Shown here in pieces: positions 1 through 7,088 of a stretch of DNA of 64,000 nucleotides. Position numbers and translations under genes: made by a program. How positions within the stretch are numbered: the first letter of the stretch is position 1; the number at the start of each line of letters is the position of its first letter. The stretch lies in contig LT827128.1 of the NCBI GenBank assembly GCA_900170005.1, forward strand, positions 2,786,168 to 2,850,167, in the 5' to 3' direction. This DNA comes from Gordonibacter massiliensis (ex Traore et al. 2017) (lineage in GTDB: Bacteria; Actinomycetota; Coriobacteriia; Coriobacteriales; Eggerthellaceae). The notes beneath the pieces are model-generated. The model was not told where the DNA came from. It did not search any database and was given only the letters and a program-made list of their open reading frames with translations.

Positions 1-58
1 CGAAGCCGCATAGGCTCAGGACGAGGGCAAGGGAAAGAATCTTCTGCGAAGCGCGCAT
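1..58 (-). CDS. Start of an exported protein, cut by left edge
   Basis: Only the first 19 codons are present. The ATG at position 58 on the minus strand is preceded by a GGGAGG ribosome-binding site. The peptide MRASQKILSLALVLSLCGF has a short basic start and a hydrophobic run, which looks like the start of a signal peptide or lipoprotein leader. Nothing can be said about the mature protein. It is transcribed away from the MoaE-like gene. Confidence 0.6.
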   Translation of the reverse strand, partial: MRASQKILSLALVLSLCGF

Positions 59-164
59 GTGTGCCTCCCGTTTTCGACGACGCTCGCCAGTGTAGCACGC
101 GTGTTGTCGAGAACGCCTAGCGTGCGCGCGCTAGGTAGAATGCCGAACCCTGCCGGTAGCTGCT

Positions 165-314
165 TTGCCGCCCCGAGCGAGCGGCAAGCCTCCTGCTCCC
201 TTGTCGTCCCGAGCGAGAGAAGGCCCCTTTCGTCACCTGTCCAGAAAAGAGTCCTTTTTGTCACCCCGAGCGGGAGAAAAGCCCCTTTTTGTCATCCTGA
301 GCGAGCGTAAGCGA
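165..314. repeat. Degenerate GTCAYCCYGAGCG intergenic repeats
   Basis: Several imperfect copies of a unit of the form GTC(A/G)(C/T)CC(C/T)GAGCG followed by GAGAA and CCCCTTT lie head to tail. The last copy (from 291) reads GTCATCCTGAGCG, the widespread bacterial intergenic-repeat motif, and leads directly into the palindrome at 315-379. The same motif recurs at 55260-55382. No gene is visible here. Confidence 0.6.
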
Positions 315-379
315 GTCGAAGGATCCCGTGCGGCACCAGCCGGAAGCGCCACGGCTGGTGCCGCACGGGATCCTTCGAC
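315..379. repeat. Perfect 28-bp inverted repeat (hairpin)
   Basis: Arms 315-342 and 352-379 are exact reverse complements around a 9-nt loop. The outer ends carry GTCGAAGGATCC, the usual tail of GTCATCCTGAGCG repeats. The hairpin lies 25 bp beyond the stop codon of the minus-strand MoaE-like gene, so it may also act as its terminator, although no T-run follows. Confidence 0.75.
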
Positions 380-404
380 ATCCCAAGCATAGCCTTTCGA
401 GGCT

Positions 405-800
405 CTACGCGTAGATTTCCTTCTCAACCACCAGGTCGTTCTTGATCTTGCCGACGAGCTTCTGAAGCGCGTCGATGCAGTTCGGGCGGATGTCCGCGCC
501 GATGAGCACGTACATGATGGAGTCGCCAACGTCCAAAACGCCCTCGTTCAGCCACGTGCGCACGTAGTACACGCCGGGCCAGGTGAGCGCTTCCTTCTCC
601 GCCGCCGCCACGCCCTCGGCGTCGTAGGAGAACTCGACCTGCGCCACGTCGCCCAGGCCCTCCACGCCTTCGCGCACCTGCTTCTTCGGCGTGATGCGCA
701 CGATGCCGTTGTGGGCGAGGAACATGCCGCACTGGGCGGCCTGCGGATCCTGCTTGGCCTCTTTGAGCCACTGGTCGATGGACGGTTCTTGCTGTGCCAT
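405..800 (-). CDS. MoaE-like protein (molybdopterin synthase large subunit family)
   Basis: The 131-residue product has a C-terminal half that follows the MoaE pattern: a short strand, then EGVLDVGDSIMYVLIGADIR, then a helix ending KIKNDLVVEKE. MoaE makes molybdopterin from precursor Z using sulfur from MoaD. Lys120 and Lys127 have the same 7-residue spacing as the catalytic lysines K119 and K126 of E. coli MoaE. The usual AHR motif is DIR here, and the protein ends shortly after the second lysine, so it is shorter than typical MoaE (about 150). A GAGAGG site precedes the ATG. No moaD is adjacent. Mo-cofactor enzymes occur elsewhere in the window. It could be a divergent or regulatory homologue instead of an active synthase subunit. 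Confidence 0.6.
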   Translation of the reverse strand: MAQQEPSIDQWLKEAKQDPQAAQCGMFLAHNGIVRITPKKQVREGVEGLGDVAQVEFSYDAEGVAAAEKEALTWPGVYYVRTWLNEGVLDVGDSIMYVLIGADIRPNCIDALQKLVGKIKNDLVVEKEIYA

Positions 801-916
801 GGTGCCCCTCTCTTCGTTTTTCCGGTTCGCCCATTATACGGTATCGGGTGCAATAAAAGCACAGCAATAGAGTAGGAATATGATCGAGCGCGCGTCCCGT
901 ACGAAAAGCGAACGAA

Positions 917-932
917 TGTTTCACGTGAAACA
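917..932. promoter_or_regulatory. parS site (ParB/Spo0J binding)
   Basis: The 16-bp perfect palindrome TGTTTCACGTGAAACA is identical to the bacterial parS consensus recognised by ParB/Spo0J. It lies in a non-coding 324-bp gap between the MoaE-like gene and the tetR gene, as expected for a functional site. In most bacteria parS sites cluster near oriC, so this part of the window may lie in the origin-proximal domain. That placement is inference. Confidence 0.85.
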
Positions 933-1124
933 TCGATGCGCAATGCGTCGTGCCCGATGCGCGGGAGGTGCGAAGGGGGAATGCGCGATTCGGAGACGAG
1001 GATTCAGGAAGCGGGCAATGGGGAAAGCGGAATGGCGTTTGGAGGTTGAAACCGAAGCGCCGAAAGCGAAATAGAGAAGCAGGTGCGTTAAAAAACGAGC
1101 AACGAAAAAACGAGCAACGAAAAG

Positions 1125-1679
1125 CTAAAGCGCGGCCAGGCCGCTGTCGGTCATCTTTTCGATGAAACGGGCGATGTCCTCGGGGCTGTCGGCCATGTCG
1201 TTTTGAACCCATGCGCGCACCACCGCGAGGCAACCGTTCGCCATGAACGTGTAGAGGCGGTCGAGCTCGGCTTCCGGCAGCTCGGGCCGCTGCTGGCGCC
1301 ACAGGGCGACGCTGCTCTCGCGCAGCGTCTCCACCACGCGCAGCGGGAACTCGGGGTCGCCGTGCTCGCCGAAGATGGCTTGGCACGACCGCTCGTTGTC
1401 CACGATGATGCGGCATATCTCGTTGCTGAACGCACTCAGCGACTTGCCGGGCAGCGTGGTGCTCAGCGAACGCATGATGGTGTGCGCCAGGTCGCGCTCT
1501 ATCTCCTCGTGCAGGTCGAAGATGTCGCGGTAATGCGCGTAGAACGTGGCGCGGTTGACGTCGGCCTTCTCGCACAGTTCCTTCACCGTGATCTTCGACA
1601 CGGGCTTTTCCAAGAGCAGGTCGAGGAACCCTTCGCGCAGCAGCAGCTTCGTCAGCCGCACCCGATGGTCTTGCTTCAT
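1125..1679 (-). CDS. TetR family transcriptional regulator
   Basis: The 184-residue protein has a classic N-terminal TetR helix-turn-helix (about residues 20-50): KITVKELCEKADVNRATFYA followed by HYRDIF. The C-terminal ligand domain is alpha-helical and ends FIEKMTDSGLAAL. I chose the ATG at 1679 because the helix-turn-helix begins soon after it and GGAAGG lies upstream; a longer frame to 1796 adds an Arg-rich stretch unlike this family. It is divergent from the MMPL exporter operon with palindromic operator-like sequences between, so it is probably the local repressor of that exporter and of itself. Confidence 0.9.
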   Translation of the reverse strand: MKQDHRVRLTKLLLREGFLDLLLEKPVSKITVKELCEKADVNRATFYAHYRDIFDLHEEIERDLAHTIMRSLSTTLPGKSLSAFSNEICRIIVDNERSCQAIFGEHGDPEFPLRVVETLRESSVALWRQQRPELPEAELDRLYTFMANGCLAVVRAWVQNDMADSPEDIARFIEKMTDSGLAAL

Positions 1680-1864
1680 GCCCGCCCGCCTTCCGTCCGC
1701 TCGGTCCTTGCTTTGTGTGCCTTCGCGCCGTGTTCGCCCCTGCTTTTCCGTCCAGCCTACGCGGCGTGTTTCCCCGGCTCGCATGTGTTCGCGCATCGTC
1801 CTTCACGCCGTTTCGCCCGCCCAGCCTGCGCGTCCGCACCTCTTTAACGCATATTTTTCGCCGA

Positions 1865-1902
1865 TGTCCGACACCGACGATGAAAGTGTCGGTTTGCCGA
1901 CA
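1865..1902. promoter_or_regulatory. Candidate TetR operator
   Basis: TGTCGGTTTGCCGACA at 1887-1902 is a 16-bp inverted repeat with 6-bp arms. A related shorter palindrome, TGTCCGACA, lies at 1865-1873. Both sit between the divergent tetR and exporter genes, upstream of an AT-rich stretch (1920-1970) likely to hold promoters. The assignment to this TetR protein is inferred from position only. Confidence 0.5.
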
Positions 1903-2110
1903 TATCGGGGAAGATCATCGGTTGAAGATTCAGCATAATGCAATATAACAGTATTAGCGAAAGATAATCAACACGGTGTTGCCACATGGCCGCGCCTCCG
2001 CCCCATTGCTGCGTCGTTCCTGCGCGTTCCGGCGGCTCTCGGCCTCGCGTGTCGTCCCGTACGGCGACCCGCAGCCGCACCGCGTTGCCGTTGCAGCAGA
2101 AAGGCGTTTT

Positions 2111-4204
2111 GTGAAACGGTTCAGCTCGTTCGTGACGAAGCACCGCGCGCCCATCGTGGGGGTGGCGCTGGCGCTCGCCCTGCTATCCGGCGTCGCGGCG
2201 TTGTTCGTGCCTATCAACTACGATCTGACCTCCTACCTGCCCGAGTCCGCGGAGTCCACGCGGGCGCTCGACGAGATGAACGCCGAGTTCGATGCCTCGG
2301 TTCCAAACGCGCGCGTCATGGTGAACGACGTGGACGTGGAACAGGCGCTGGCGTACAAGCAGCGGCTTGCGAACGCGCTGGGCATCGAGGGCGTTCTGTG
2401 GCTGGACGACGTGGCGGATTTGGGCACGCCGCTCGAAATGCTGGATGCCGCCGCCGTCGACCAGTACTATCGCGACAAGCACGCGCTGTTCGACGTGACG
2501 GTGGCCGAAGGCGAGGAAACCGAGGCGCTCCAGGCCATCTACGACATCGTGGGCGATGACGGCAGCGCCACCGGCCAAGCCGTGAACACGGCCGAGTCGA
2601 AGGCCATGGCCGGCGGCGAGGTTGCCAACGCGTTCGCCATCCTGGTGCCGCTCATCCTGCTCATCCTCATCCTGTCCACCACCTCGTGGATCGAGCCCGT
2701 GTTCTTCCTGCTGGCCATCGGCGTGTCGGTGCTGCTGAACATGGGCACGAACATCTTCATGGGCGAGGTGTCCTACATCGCGTTCACCATCGCGCCCATC
2801 CTGCAGCTGGCCGTGTCGCTGGACTACGCCATCTTCCTGCTGCACGCGTTCCAACGGGCGCGCGAAAGCGAGCCCGACGCCGTGCTCGCCATGCGCAGCG
2901 CCATGAAGCAGAGCTTCTCGGCCATCGCCGCCTCGGCCGCCACCACCATGTTCGGCTTCGCGGCGCTCGGCTTCATGCAGTTCCGCATCGGCGCCGATCT
3001 GGGCATCACCTTGTGCAAGGGCATCGTGTTCTCGTTCTTGTGCGTGGTGGTGTTCCTGCCGGCGTTCACGCTGGTGGCCTACAAGCTCATCGACAAGACG
3101 AAGCACCGCCGTTTCCTGCCGACGTTCAAGGGCGTGGGCAAGGTTCTGGCGCCGCTGCGCATTCCCGTGTTCGCGCTGGTGCTGTTGCTGATCGTGCCGT
3201 GCTTCCTGGCGCAGGCGAACACGTCGTTCACTTACGGCATGGGCTCGACCGAGGGCAGCCAAACGCGCGTGGCGCGCGACACCGAGGCCATCAACGCCGC
3301 GTTCGGCCAGTCCACCCCCGCCGTGGTGCTGGTGCCCAAGGGCGACATGGGCCGCGAGCTGGAACTGGCCGAACGGCTGGAGCAGATACCGCACGTCACG
3401 TCGGTGCTGTCGTACCCCACGGCCGTGGGCGCGCAGGTGCCCACGGGTTTCCTGGATCCTGCCGTGGTGGAGCAGTTCTACTCGGAGCACGACGCGCGGC
3501 TCGTGGTGTACGCCGACACGGAATCGGAAGGCCAGGCGGCCTTCGCCGTGGTGGAGCAGGTGCGCGACGCGGTGCACGACCTGTACGGCGACGAGGGCCT
3601 CGCCACCGGCATGGCGGCCAGCCTCTACGACATGCGCGGCGTGGTGACCGAGGACAACAAGGCCACGAACCTCATAGCCATCGCGGCCATTCTGCTGGTG
3701 CTGGTGCTCACGTTCAAGTCGGCCACGCTGCCCGTCATACTCATCGCCACCATCGAGTCGGCCATCTTCATCAACCTGGCCGTGCCGTACTTCACGGGCG
3801 ACTCGCTGAACTACCTGGGCTTTTTGGTCATCAACACCGTGCAGCTGGGCGCCACGGTGGACTACGCCATCCTGTTCACCGACACGTACCGCAAGCACCG
3901 CCGCACCATGCCCGCGCGCCCGGCGCTGGCGCGCACGCTGGGCACGTCGTTCCAGAGCATTTTGGTGTCGGCGAGCATCCTCACCTCGGCGGGCATCGTG
4001 CTGTGGCTCACGTCCACCAACAACATCGTGTCGCTTTTGGGCGTGCTGCTGGCGCGCGGCACGCTGCTCTCGTTCTTCCTCGTGGTCACGTTCTTGCCGG
4101 CCGCGCTGCTCATATTCGACAAGCTCATCGCGAAGACCACGTGGCGCGCGGGCTTCCTCATGGAAGACCGGCATGCCAATACGGAAAAGGAGGCTTGCTC
4201 ATGA
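2111..4204 (+). CDS. MMPL/RND family exporter
   Basis: The protein of about 697 residues belongs to the RND superfamily, MMPL branch. One TM segment (about 15-33) precedes an extracytoplasmic domain (NYDLTSYLPES), then a block of five TM segments (about 190-350), a second soluble domain, and a second TM block near the C-terminus. The two halves repeat the same plan (QLAVSLDYAIFLLH and QLGATVDYAILFTDTYRKHR). Such proteins use proton motive force to move lipids or hydrophobic compounds. The GTG at 2111 is the best start because AGAAAGG lies 7 bp upstream and the hydrophobic leader begins just after it. Its stop overlaps the next ATG (ATGA), implying translational coupling. Probably controlled by the divergent TetR. 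Confidence 0.9.
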   Translation: MKRFSSFVTKHRAPIVGVALALALLSGVAALFVPINYDLTSYLPESAESTRALDEMNAEFDASVPNARVMVNDVDVEQALAYKQRLANALGIEGVLWLDDVADLGTPLEMLDAAAVDQYYRDKHALFDVTVAEGEETEALQAIYDIVGDDGSATGQAVNTAESKAMAGGEVANAFAILVPLILLILILSTTSWIEPVFFLLAIGVSVLLNMGTNIFMGEVSYIAFTIAPILQLAVSLDYAIFLLHAFQRARESEPDAVLAMRSAMKQSFSAIAASAATTMFGFAALGFMQFRIGADLGITLCKGIVFSFLCVVVFLPAFTLVAYKLIDKTKHRRFLPTFKGVGKVLAPLRIPVFALVLLLIVPCFLAQANTSFTYGMGSTEGSQTRVARDTEAINAAFGQSTPAVVLVPKGDMGRELELAERLEQIPHVTSVLSYPTAVGAQVPTGFLDPAVVEQFYSEHDARLVVYADTESEGQAAFAVVEQVRDAVHDLYGDEGLATGMAASLYDMRGVVTEDNKATNLIAIAAILLVLVLTFKSATLPVILIATIESAIFINLAVPYFTGDSLNYLGFLVINTVQLGATVDYAILFTDTYRKHRRTMPARPALARTLGTSFQSILVSASILTSAGIVLWLTSTNNIVSLLGVLLARGTLLSFFLVVTFLPAALLIFDKLIAKTTWRAGFLMEDRHANTEKEACS

Positions 4205-6099
4205 GGCTTCTGGAAAAGAATCATGGAGAAGCGCGCGCACCGCACTCGGCGCGCTGCGCGCGGACGGCGCATGCGCGCCTGGGTGCGGCGTTCTCGCTCG
4301 CGCTGGCGGGGACGTTGGCGCTCTATCTGTGCGGCGGGTCGTTCGGGTTGGTGCCGGCGCTGGCGGCCGAGGGTTCCGGCTCGCAGGGCGCGGGCGGAAC
4401 CGCTGCCGGTGCGGCGTCGGGCGCGACGGCCTCTGCGGCGAATGACACGCCGAAGGAGGAGGTCGTGTACGCGCGGCTCTCCGCAGGGGGCGCCGTCGAC
4501 AACGTGTACGTGGTGAACGTGCTCAAACCGACCGCAGCGGGGTCGGTGACGGACTTCGGCTCGTACAACGCCGTGCAGAACCTCACGGACGCGAGCGGCA
4601 TCCAGCAAAACGGCGACGCCGTGACGGTGGATGTGGCCGGCGACTCGCTGAGCTACCAGGGCGATCTGGGCGCGGCGGCGTTGCCGTGGGACGTGTCGGT
4701 AGCTTACGAGTTGGACGGCAAGCGCGTCGATGCGGCCGACTTGGGAGGCGCGAGCGGCAAGCTGCGCATTACCATAGCCACGAAGAAGAACGCGTCGGTC
4801 GATCCGGCGTTCTTCGACAACTACCTGCTGCAGATCACCGTGCCGTTCGCGTCCGATCAGGCCAAGGACGTGTCGACCGAGGACGGGCAGATCGCCCTGG
4901 CCGGCTCGAACACGCAGGTCACGTTCACCGGCATGCCGGGCAAGGACGGCACTTACCAGGTTGAGGCGCAGGTGAGCGATTTCTCGTTCGCGGGCATCAG
5001 CTTCGCGGCCGTGCCGTTCTCCATGGGCATCGAGACGCCCGACACGACGGAACTGGTATCGGGTTTCCGCCAGCTGGGCGACGGTGTGGGCCAGCTCAAG
5101 ACGGGAGCCGACGGCGTTGCCAGCGGTGCCGGCAGCCTGGCCTCGGGCGTAGGTCAGGTGGCCGGCGGCGTGAACGGTTTGGCTTCGGGTGCCGGCGAGC
5201 TGGCAGGTGGAGCGAGCGGCGTAGCTTCAGGGGCGCAGGGCGTGGCATCGGGCGCGAGCGGGCTCGCGAATGGGCTGACAATATACCAGAACGAGCTCTC
5301 CGCGCAGGCCGCCGAGCTGATCGGAAAGGTCGACCAAGCGGCCGCCGATGCAGCGCAGAATGCGTACGCGAGTGCTTCTATGCGGTACACGTTGGCGTTT
5401 GTTGGAGCATACACACCCGTGTACACGCAGATGTACGAGGAAAATCTTAAAACGATGGATCCCGAGACCGCGATGCAGGCTGCCATGTCCGTTGCCTCGC
5501 TCACCGCGATGGGCGACGCCTCGGTTGTCGAGGCTCAGGCGAACCTCAAATCGGCGCTTACGAACCTCGTCGCCATCAACGCGGCCAATGCGGGGTACGG
5601 CGCATCTTCCCAGTCGCTTGCGGGTGCGGCTTCGGGCGTCGGTTCCGCCGACAACGCCGAAAGCCTCCTTGGCGGCGCGGCCGCCCTTGCTTCCGGTGCT
5701 TCCGAACTTGCCGGCGGCGCCGACTCCCTCGCGTCTGGCACATCCGAGCTCGCCTCCGGCGCCAATCAGGCGGCTTCGGGTGCGGGCCAGCTCGCCTCGG
5801 GCGCGTCCGAGTTGTCCTCCGGCGTGCAGCAGCTGGCCAGCGGCACGAGCACGCTCTACCAGGAAGTGCAGGGCATGCCCGGCAAGGTGCAGCAGGAGAT
5901 CGACGCCATGATGGCCAGCTACGACAAGAGCAACTTCAAGCCGGTCAGCTTCGCCAGCTCGAAGAACACCAACGTCACACTCGTTCAGTTCGTCATGTCC
6001 ACCGACCCCATTGAGGCCCCGACGCAAGAAGAGCCGACCGTCGAGGAACCGGAGCAGGGCATCTGGGACCGCCTGCTGGCGCTGTTCGGGTTCGCGTAA
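4201..6099 (+). CDS. Exported LASG-repeat protein coupled to the MMPL exporter
   Basis: The 632-residue protein starts inside the exporter's stop codon. Residues about 28-58 form a signal peptide or membrane segment ending near ALAAEG. A beta-rich region follows, then two long blocks of seven-residue repeats of the form (L/V)ASGA(S/G)(E/Q) (about residues 300-360 and 490-550), split by a helical insert. This Gly-Ala-Ser repeat is typical of YhgE/Pip-like and MMPL-partner proteins, where it is predicted to form an extended coiled rod outside the membrane. I see no C-terminal membrane anchor; it ends EQGIWDRLLALFGFA. It is likely the extracytoplasmic partner of the exporter. The molecular role is unproven. 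Confidence 0.8.
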   Translation: MRLLEKNHGEARAPHSARCARTAHARLGAAFSLALAGTLALYLCGGSFGLVPALAAEGSGSQGAGGTAAGAASGATASAANDTPKEEVVYARLSAGGAVDNVYVVNVLKPTAAGSVTDFGSYNAVQNLTDASGIQQNGDAVTVDVAGDSLSYQGDLGAAALPWDVSVAYELDGKRVDAADLGGASGKLRITIATKKNASVDPAFFDNYLLQITVPFASDQAKDVSTEDGQIALAGSNTQVTFTGMPGKDGTYQVEAQVSDFSFAGISFAAVPFSMGIETPDTTELVSGFRQLGDGVGQLKTGADGVASGAGSLASGVGQVAGGVNGLASGAGELAGGASGVASGAQGVASGASGLANGLTIYQNELSAQAAELIGKVDQAAADAAQNAYASASMRYTLAFVGAYTPVYTQMYEENLKTMDPETAMQAAMSVASLTAMGDASVVEAQANLKSALTNLVAINAANAGYGASSQSLAGAASGVGSADNAESLLGGAAALASGASELAGGADSLASGTSELASGANQAASGAGQLASGASELSSGVQQLASGTSTLYQEVQGMPGKVQQEIDAMMASYDKSNFKPVSFASSKNTNVTLVQFVMSTDPIEAPTQEEPTVEEPEQGIWDRLLALFGFA

Positions 6100-6213
6100 T
6101 CTTCGCAGGGAGTCATTTGCTCGGCCCCCTGCGCGCTTTGCGATGGAGGCAGGAGCTGCTTGCGTTCGCGTGGTGGAAAACCTCGTTGGCGAGTCGAACG
6201 GCATAGTGGAAAA

Positions 6214-6257
6214 GAGGGGCACTCCGCACGTTTCTTGTCGGGCGCCTCTCTTTTTGG
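6214..6257 (+). terminator. Candidate terminator after exporter operon
   Basis: A stem of AGAGGGGC pairing with GCGCCTCT (one mismatch) is followed by TTTTT. It lies about 115 bp downstream of the LASG-repeat gene stop. The loop is long, so confidence is moderate. Confidence 0.45.
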
Positions 6258-6302
6258 CGACTCGTCGCCCAAGCTTTGCGCGTTTGCCGTGCTTTTGCCG
6301 TC

Positions 6303-6412
6303 GGAACCTTGCATATTGACCGTCCGAATCTTGCACGAACCTTGCACGAACGCCGCAAGAACCTTGCATAGAACGCTCTGAAACCTTGCGGAAGCCTTGC
6401 TTGAACCCACCC
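6303..6412. repeat. 11-bp tandem repeat array, consensus CGAACCTTGCA
   Basis: About ten in-phase units of 11 bp run from 6303. The best copies start at 6325, 6336, 6358, 6380 and 6391; the others are degenerate but keep the exact period. A period of 11 is not a multiple of 3, which argues against coding. The array ends about 60 bp upstream of the putative toxin promoter. Spacing near one helical turn would suit cooperative protein binding, but it may equally be a simple minisatellite. Confidence 0.75.
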
Positions 6413-6469
6413 GAGAATTTGCACGTTTCTAACGCGAAAAAATAATATATGATCAGGTATTATACTATC

Positions 6470-6498
6470 TTCACACCGCCGCTTTGGCAGCGTACAAT
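6470..6498 (+). promoter_or_regulatory. Promoter of the small hydrophobic peptide mRNA
   Basis: TTCACA at 6470-6475, a 17-bp spacer and TACAAT at 6493-6498 form a strong sigma-70-type promoter. Transcription would begin near 6504, leaving a leader of about 50 nt before the ATG at 6556. Confidence 0.65.
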
Positions 6499-6555
6499 GC
6501 GCTATGCCGGCGGTGTCCGTGTTCGGGTGACGCTTCCATGAAGGGAGTGGTGCCT

Positions 6556-6699
6556 ATGAGCATTGTTCTAGAAATCCTTTACGCCTACGCAGCGGTGGCC
6601 ACGATCGGGAGCTTCCTCCACGATCTGTGGACGGACTATAAGAAACACGGACGAAGCAGGGAGGGATCCAAGGGAGCTGAAAGCAAAGGCCGGGAATAA
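6556..6699 (+). CDS. Small membrane peptide, candidate type I toxin
   Basis: The 47-residue peptide begins MSIVLEILYAYAAVATIG, continues as a single membrane helix to about residue 24, then turns strongly basic and polar (YKKHGRSREGSKG). That plan matches Fst/TxpA/holin-like type I toxins, which depolarise the membrane. I start at 6556 because AAGGGAG lies 8 bp upstream; an upstream in-frame ATG at 6538 has no site. The stop codon lies in the loop of a GC-rich hairpin shared with a convergent antisense transcript. No sequence identity to a named toxin family can be claimed; the call rests on size, topology and locus architecture. Confidence 0.6.
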   Translation: MSIVLEILYAYAAVATIGSFLHDLWTDYKKHGRSREGSKGAESKGRE

Positions 6700-6708
6700 T
6701 CCCGGCCT
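6687..6708. terminator. Hairpin shared by toxin mRNA and antisense RNA
   Basis: A-GGCCGGG and CCCGGCC-T pair around the loop AATAAT, forming an 8-bp stem readable from both strands. It lies at the convergence point of the two divergently placed promoters at 6470 and 6815, as a bidirectional terminator would. T-runs are weak on both sides. Confidence 0.55.
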
Positions 6709-6781
6709 CCCGTAAAACCCGCGCCGCCCGAGCTGGATGGTGTAGCTGCCTAAGTCTCGCCGTCCTGGGCACCGCCGGTAA
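6690..6781 (-). ncRNA. Putative antisense RNA (type I antitoxin)
   Basis: A good minus-strand promoter (6787-6815) would start an RNA near 6780 that runs toward the toxin gene and ends at the shared hairpin, about 90 nt later. Its 3' part is complementary to the 3' end of the toxin mRNA. Its first 20 nt (GCGGATTACCGGCGGTGCCC) closely resemble the 5' end of the toxin mRNA itself. No convincing ORF with a ribosome-binding site is seen in it. Confidence 0.5.
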
Positions 6782-6786
6782 TCCGC

Positions 6787-6815
6787 ATTATACGCAGCCG
6801 CTCGTTTCCTCGCAA
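6787..6815 (-). promoter_or_regulatory. Promoter of the antisense RNA
   Basis: Reading the minus strand, TTGCGA (6815-6810), a 17-bp spacer and a perfect TATAAT (6792-6787) form a strong promoter directed at the toxin gene. The 16 bp around its -10 box resembles the toxin promoter (GGC(T/A)GCGTA(T/C)AATGCG). Confidence 0.65.
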
Positions 6816-7088
6816 CAGGTTTGACCTCGAATTTAGTTGCTGTTTCGCGCATCGGATGGGAGGTTAGGGGGAGCAGAATTCACAGATCAGGATTGGTTCG
6901 AGCGGGGTACTTTACTTGAATCGACTCTCGGCGGCGATGTTCGGGCGGAGCGATCGGCGCGTGGTTGCGGCCATGTGGATCACTGGGTACTATCTTTCTA
7001 CTGCCGATCGCTGCGTCTGCCGACATGGAACGGCATCGAAACGGGCGGCATCCACGGCGCATGCGGGCGACGAACAAGGGAGCGGGCG

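Noticed and set aside
6303-6412. CRISPR array
   Set aside because: Units are contiguous 11-mers with no spacers, and no cas genes are present.
6837-7088. N-terminal extension of the 7089 lipoprotein
   Set aside because: The signal peptide and lipobox begin after 7089; upstream codons give an unrelated polar sequence and overlap the antisense promoter region.
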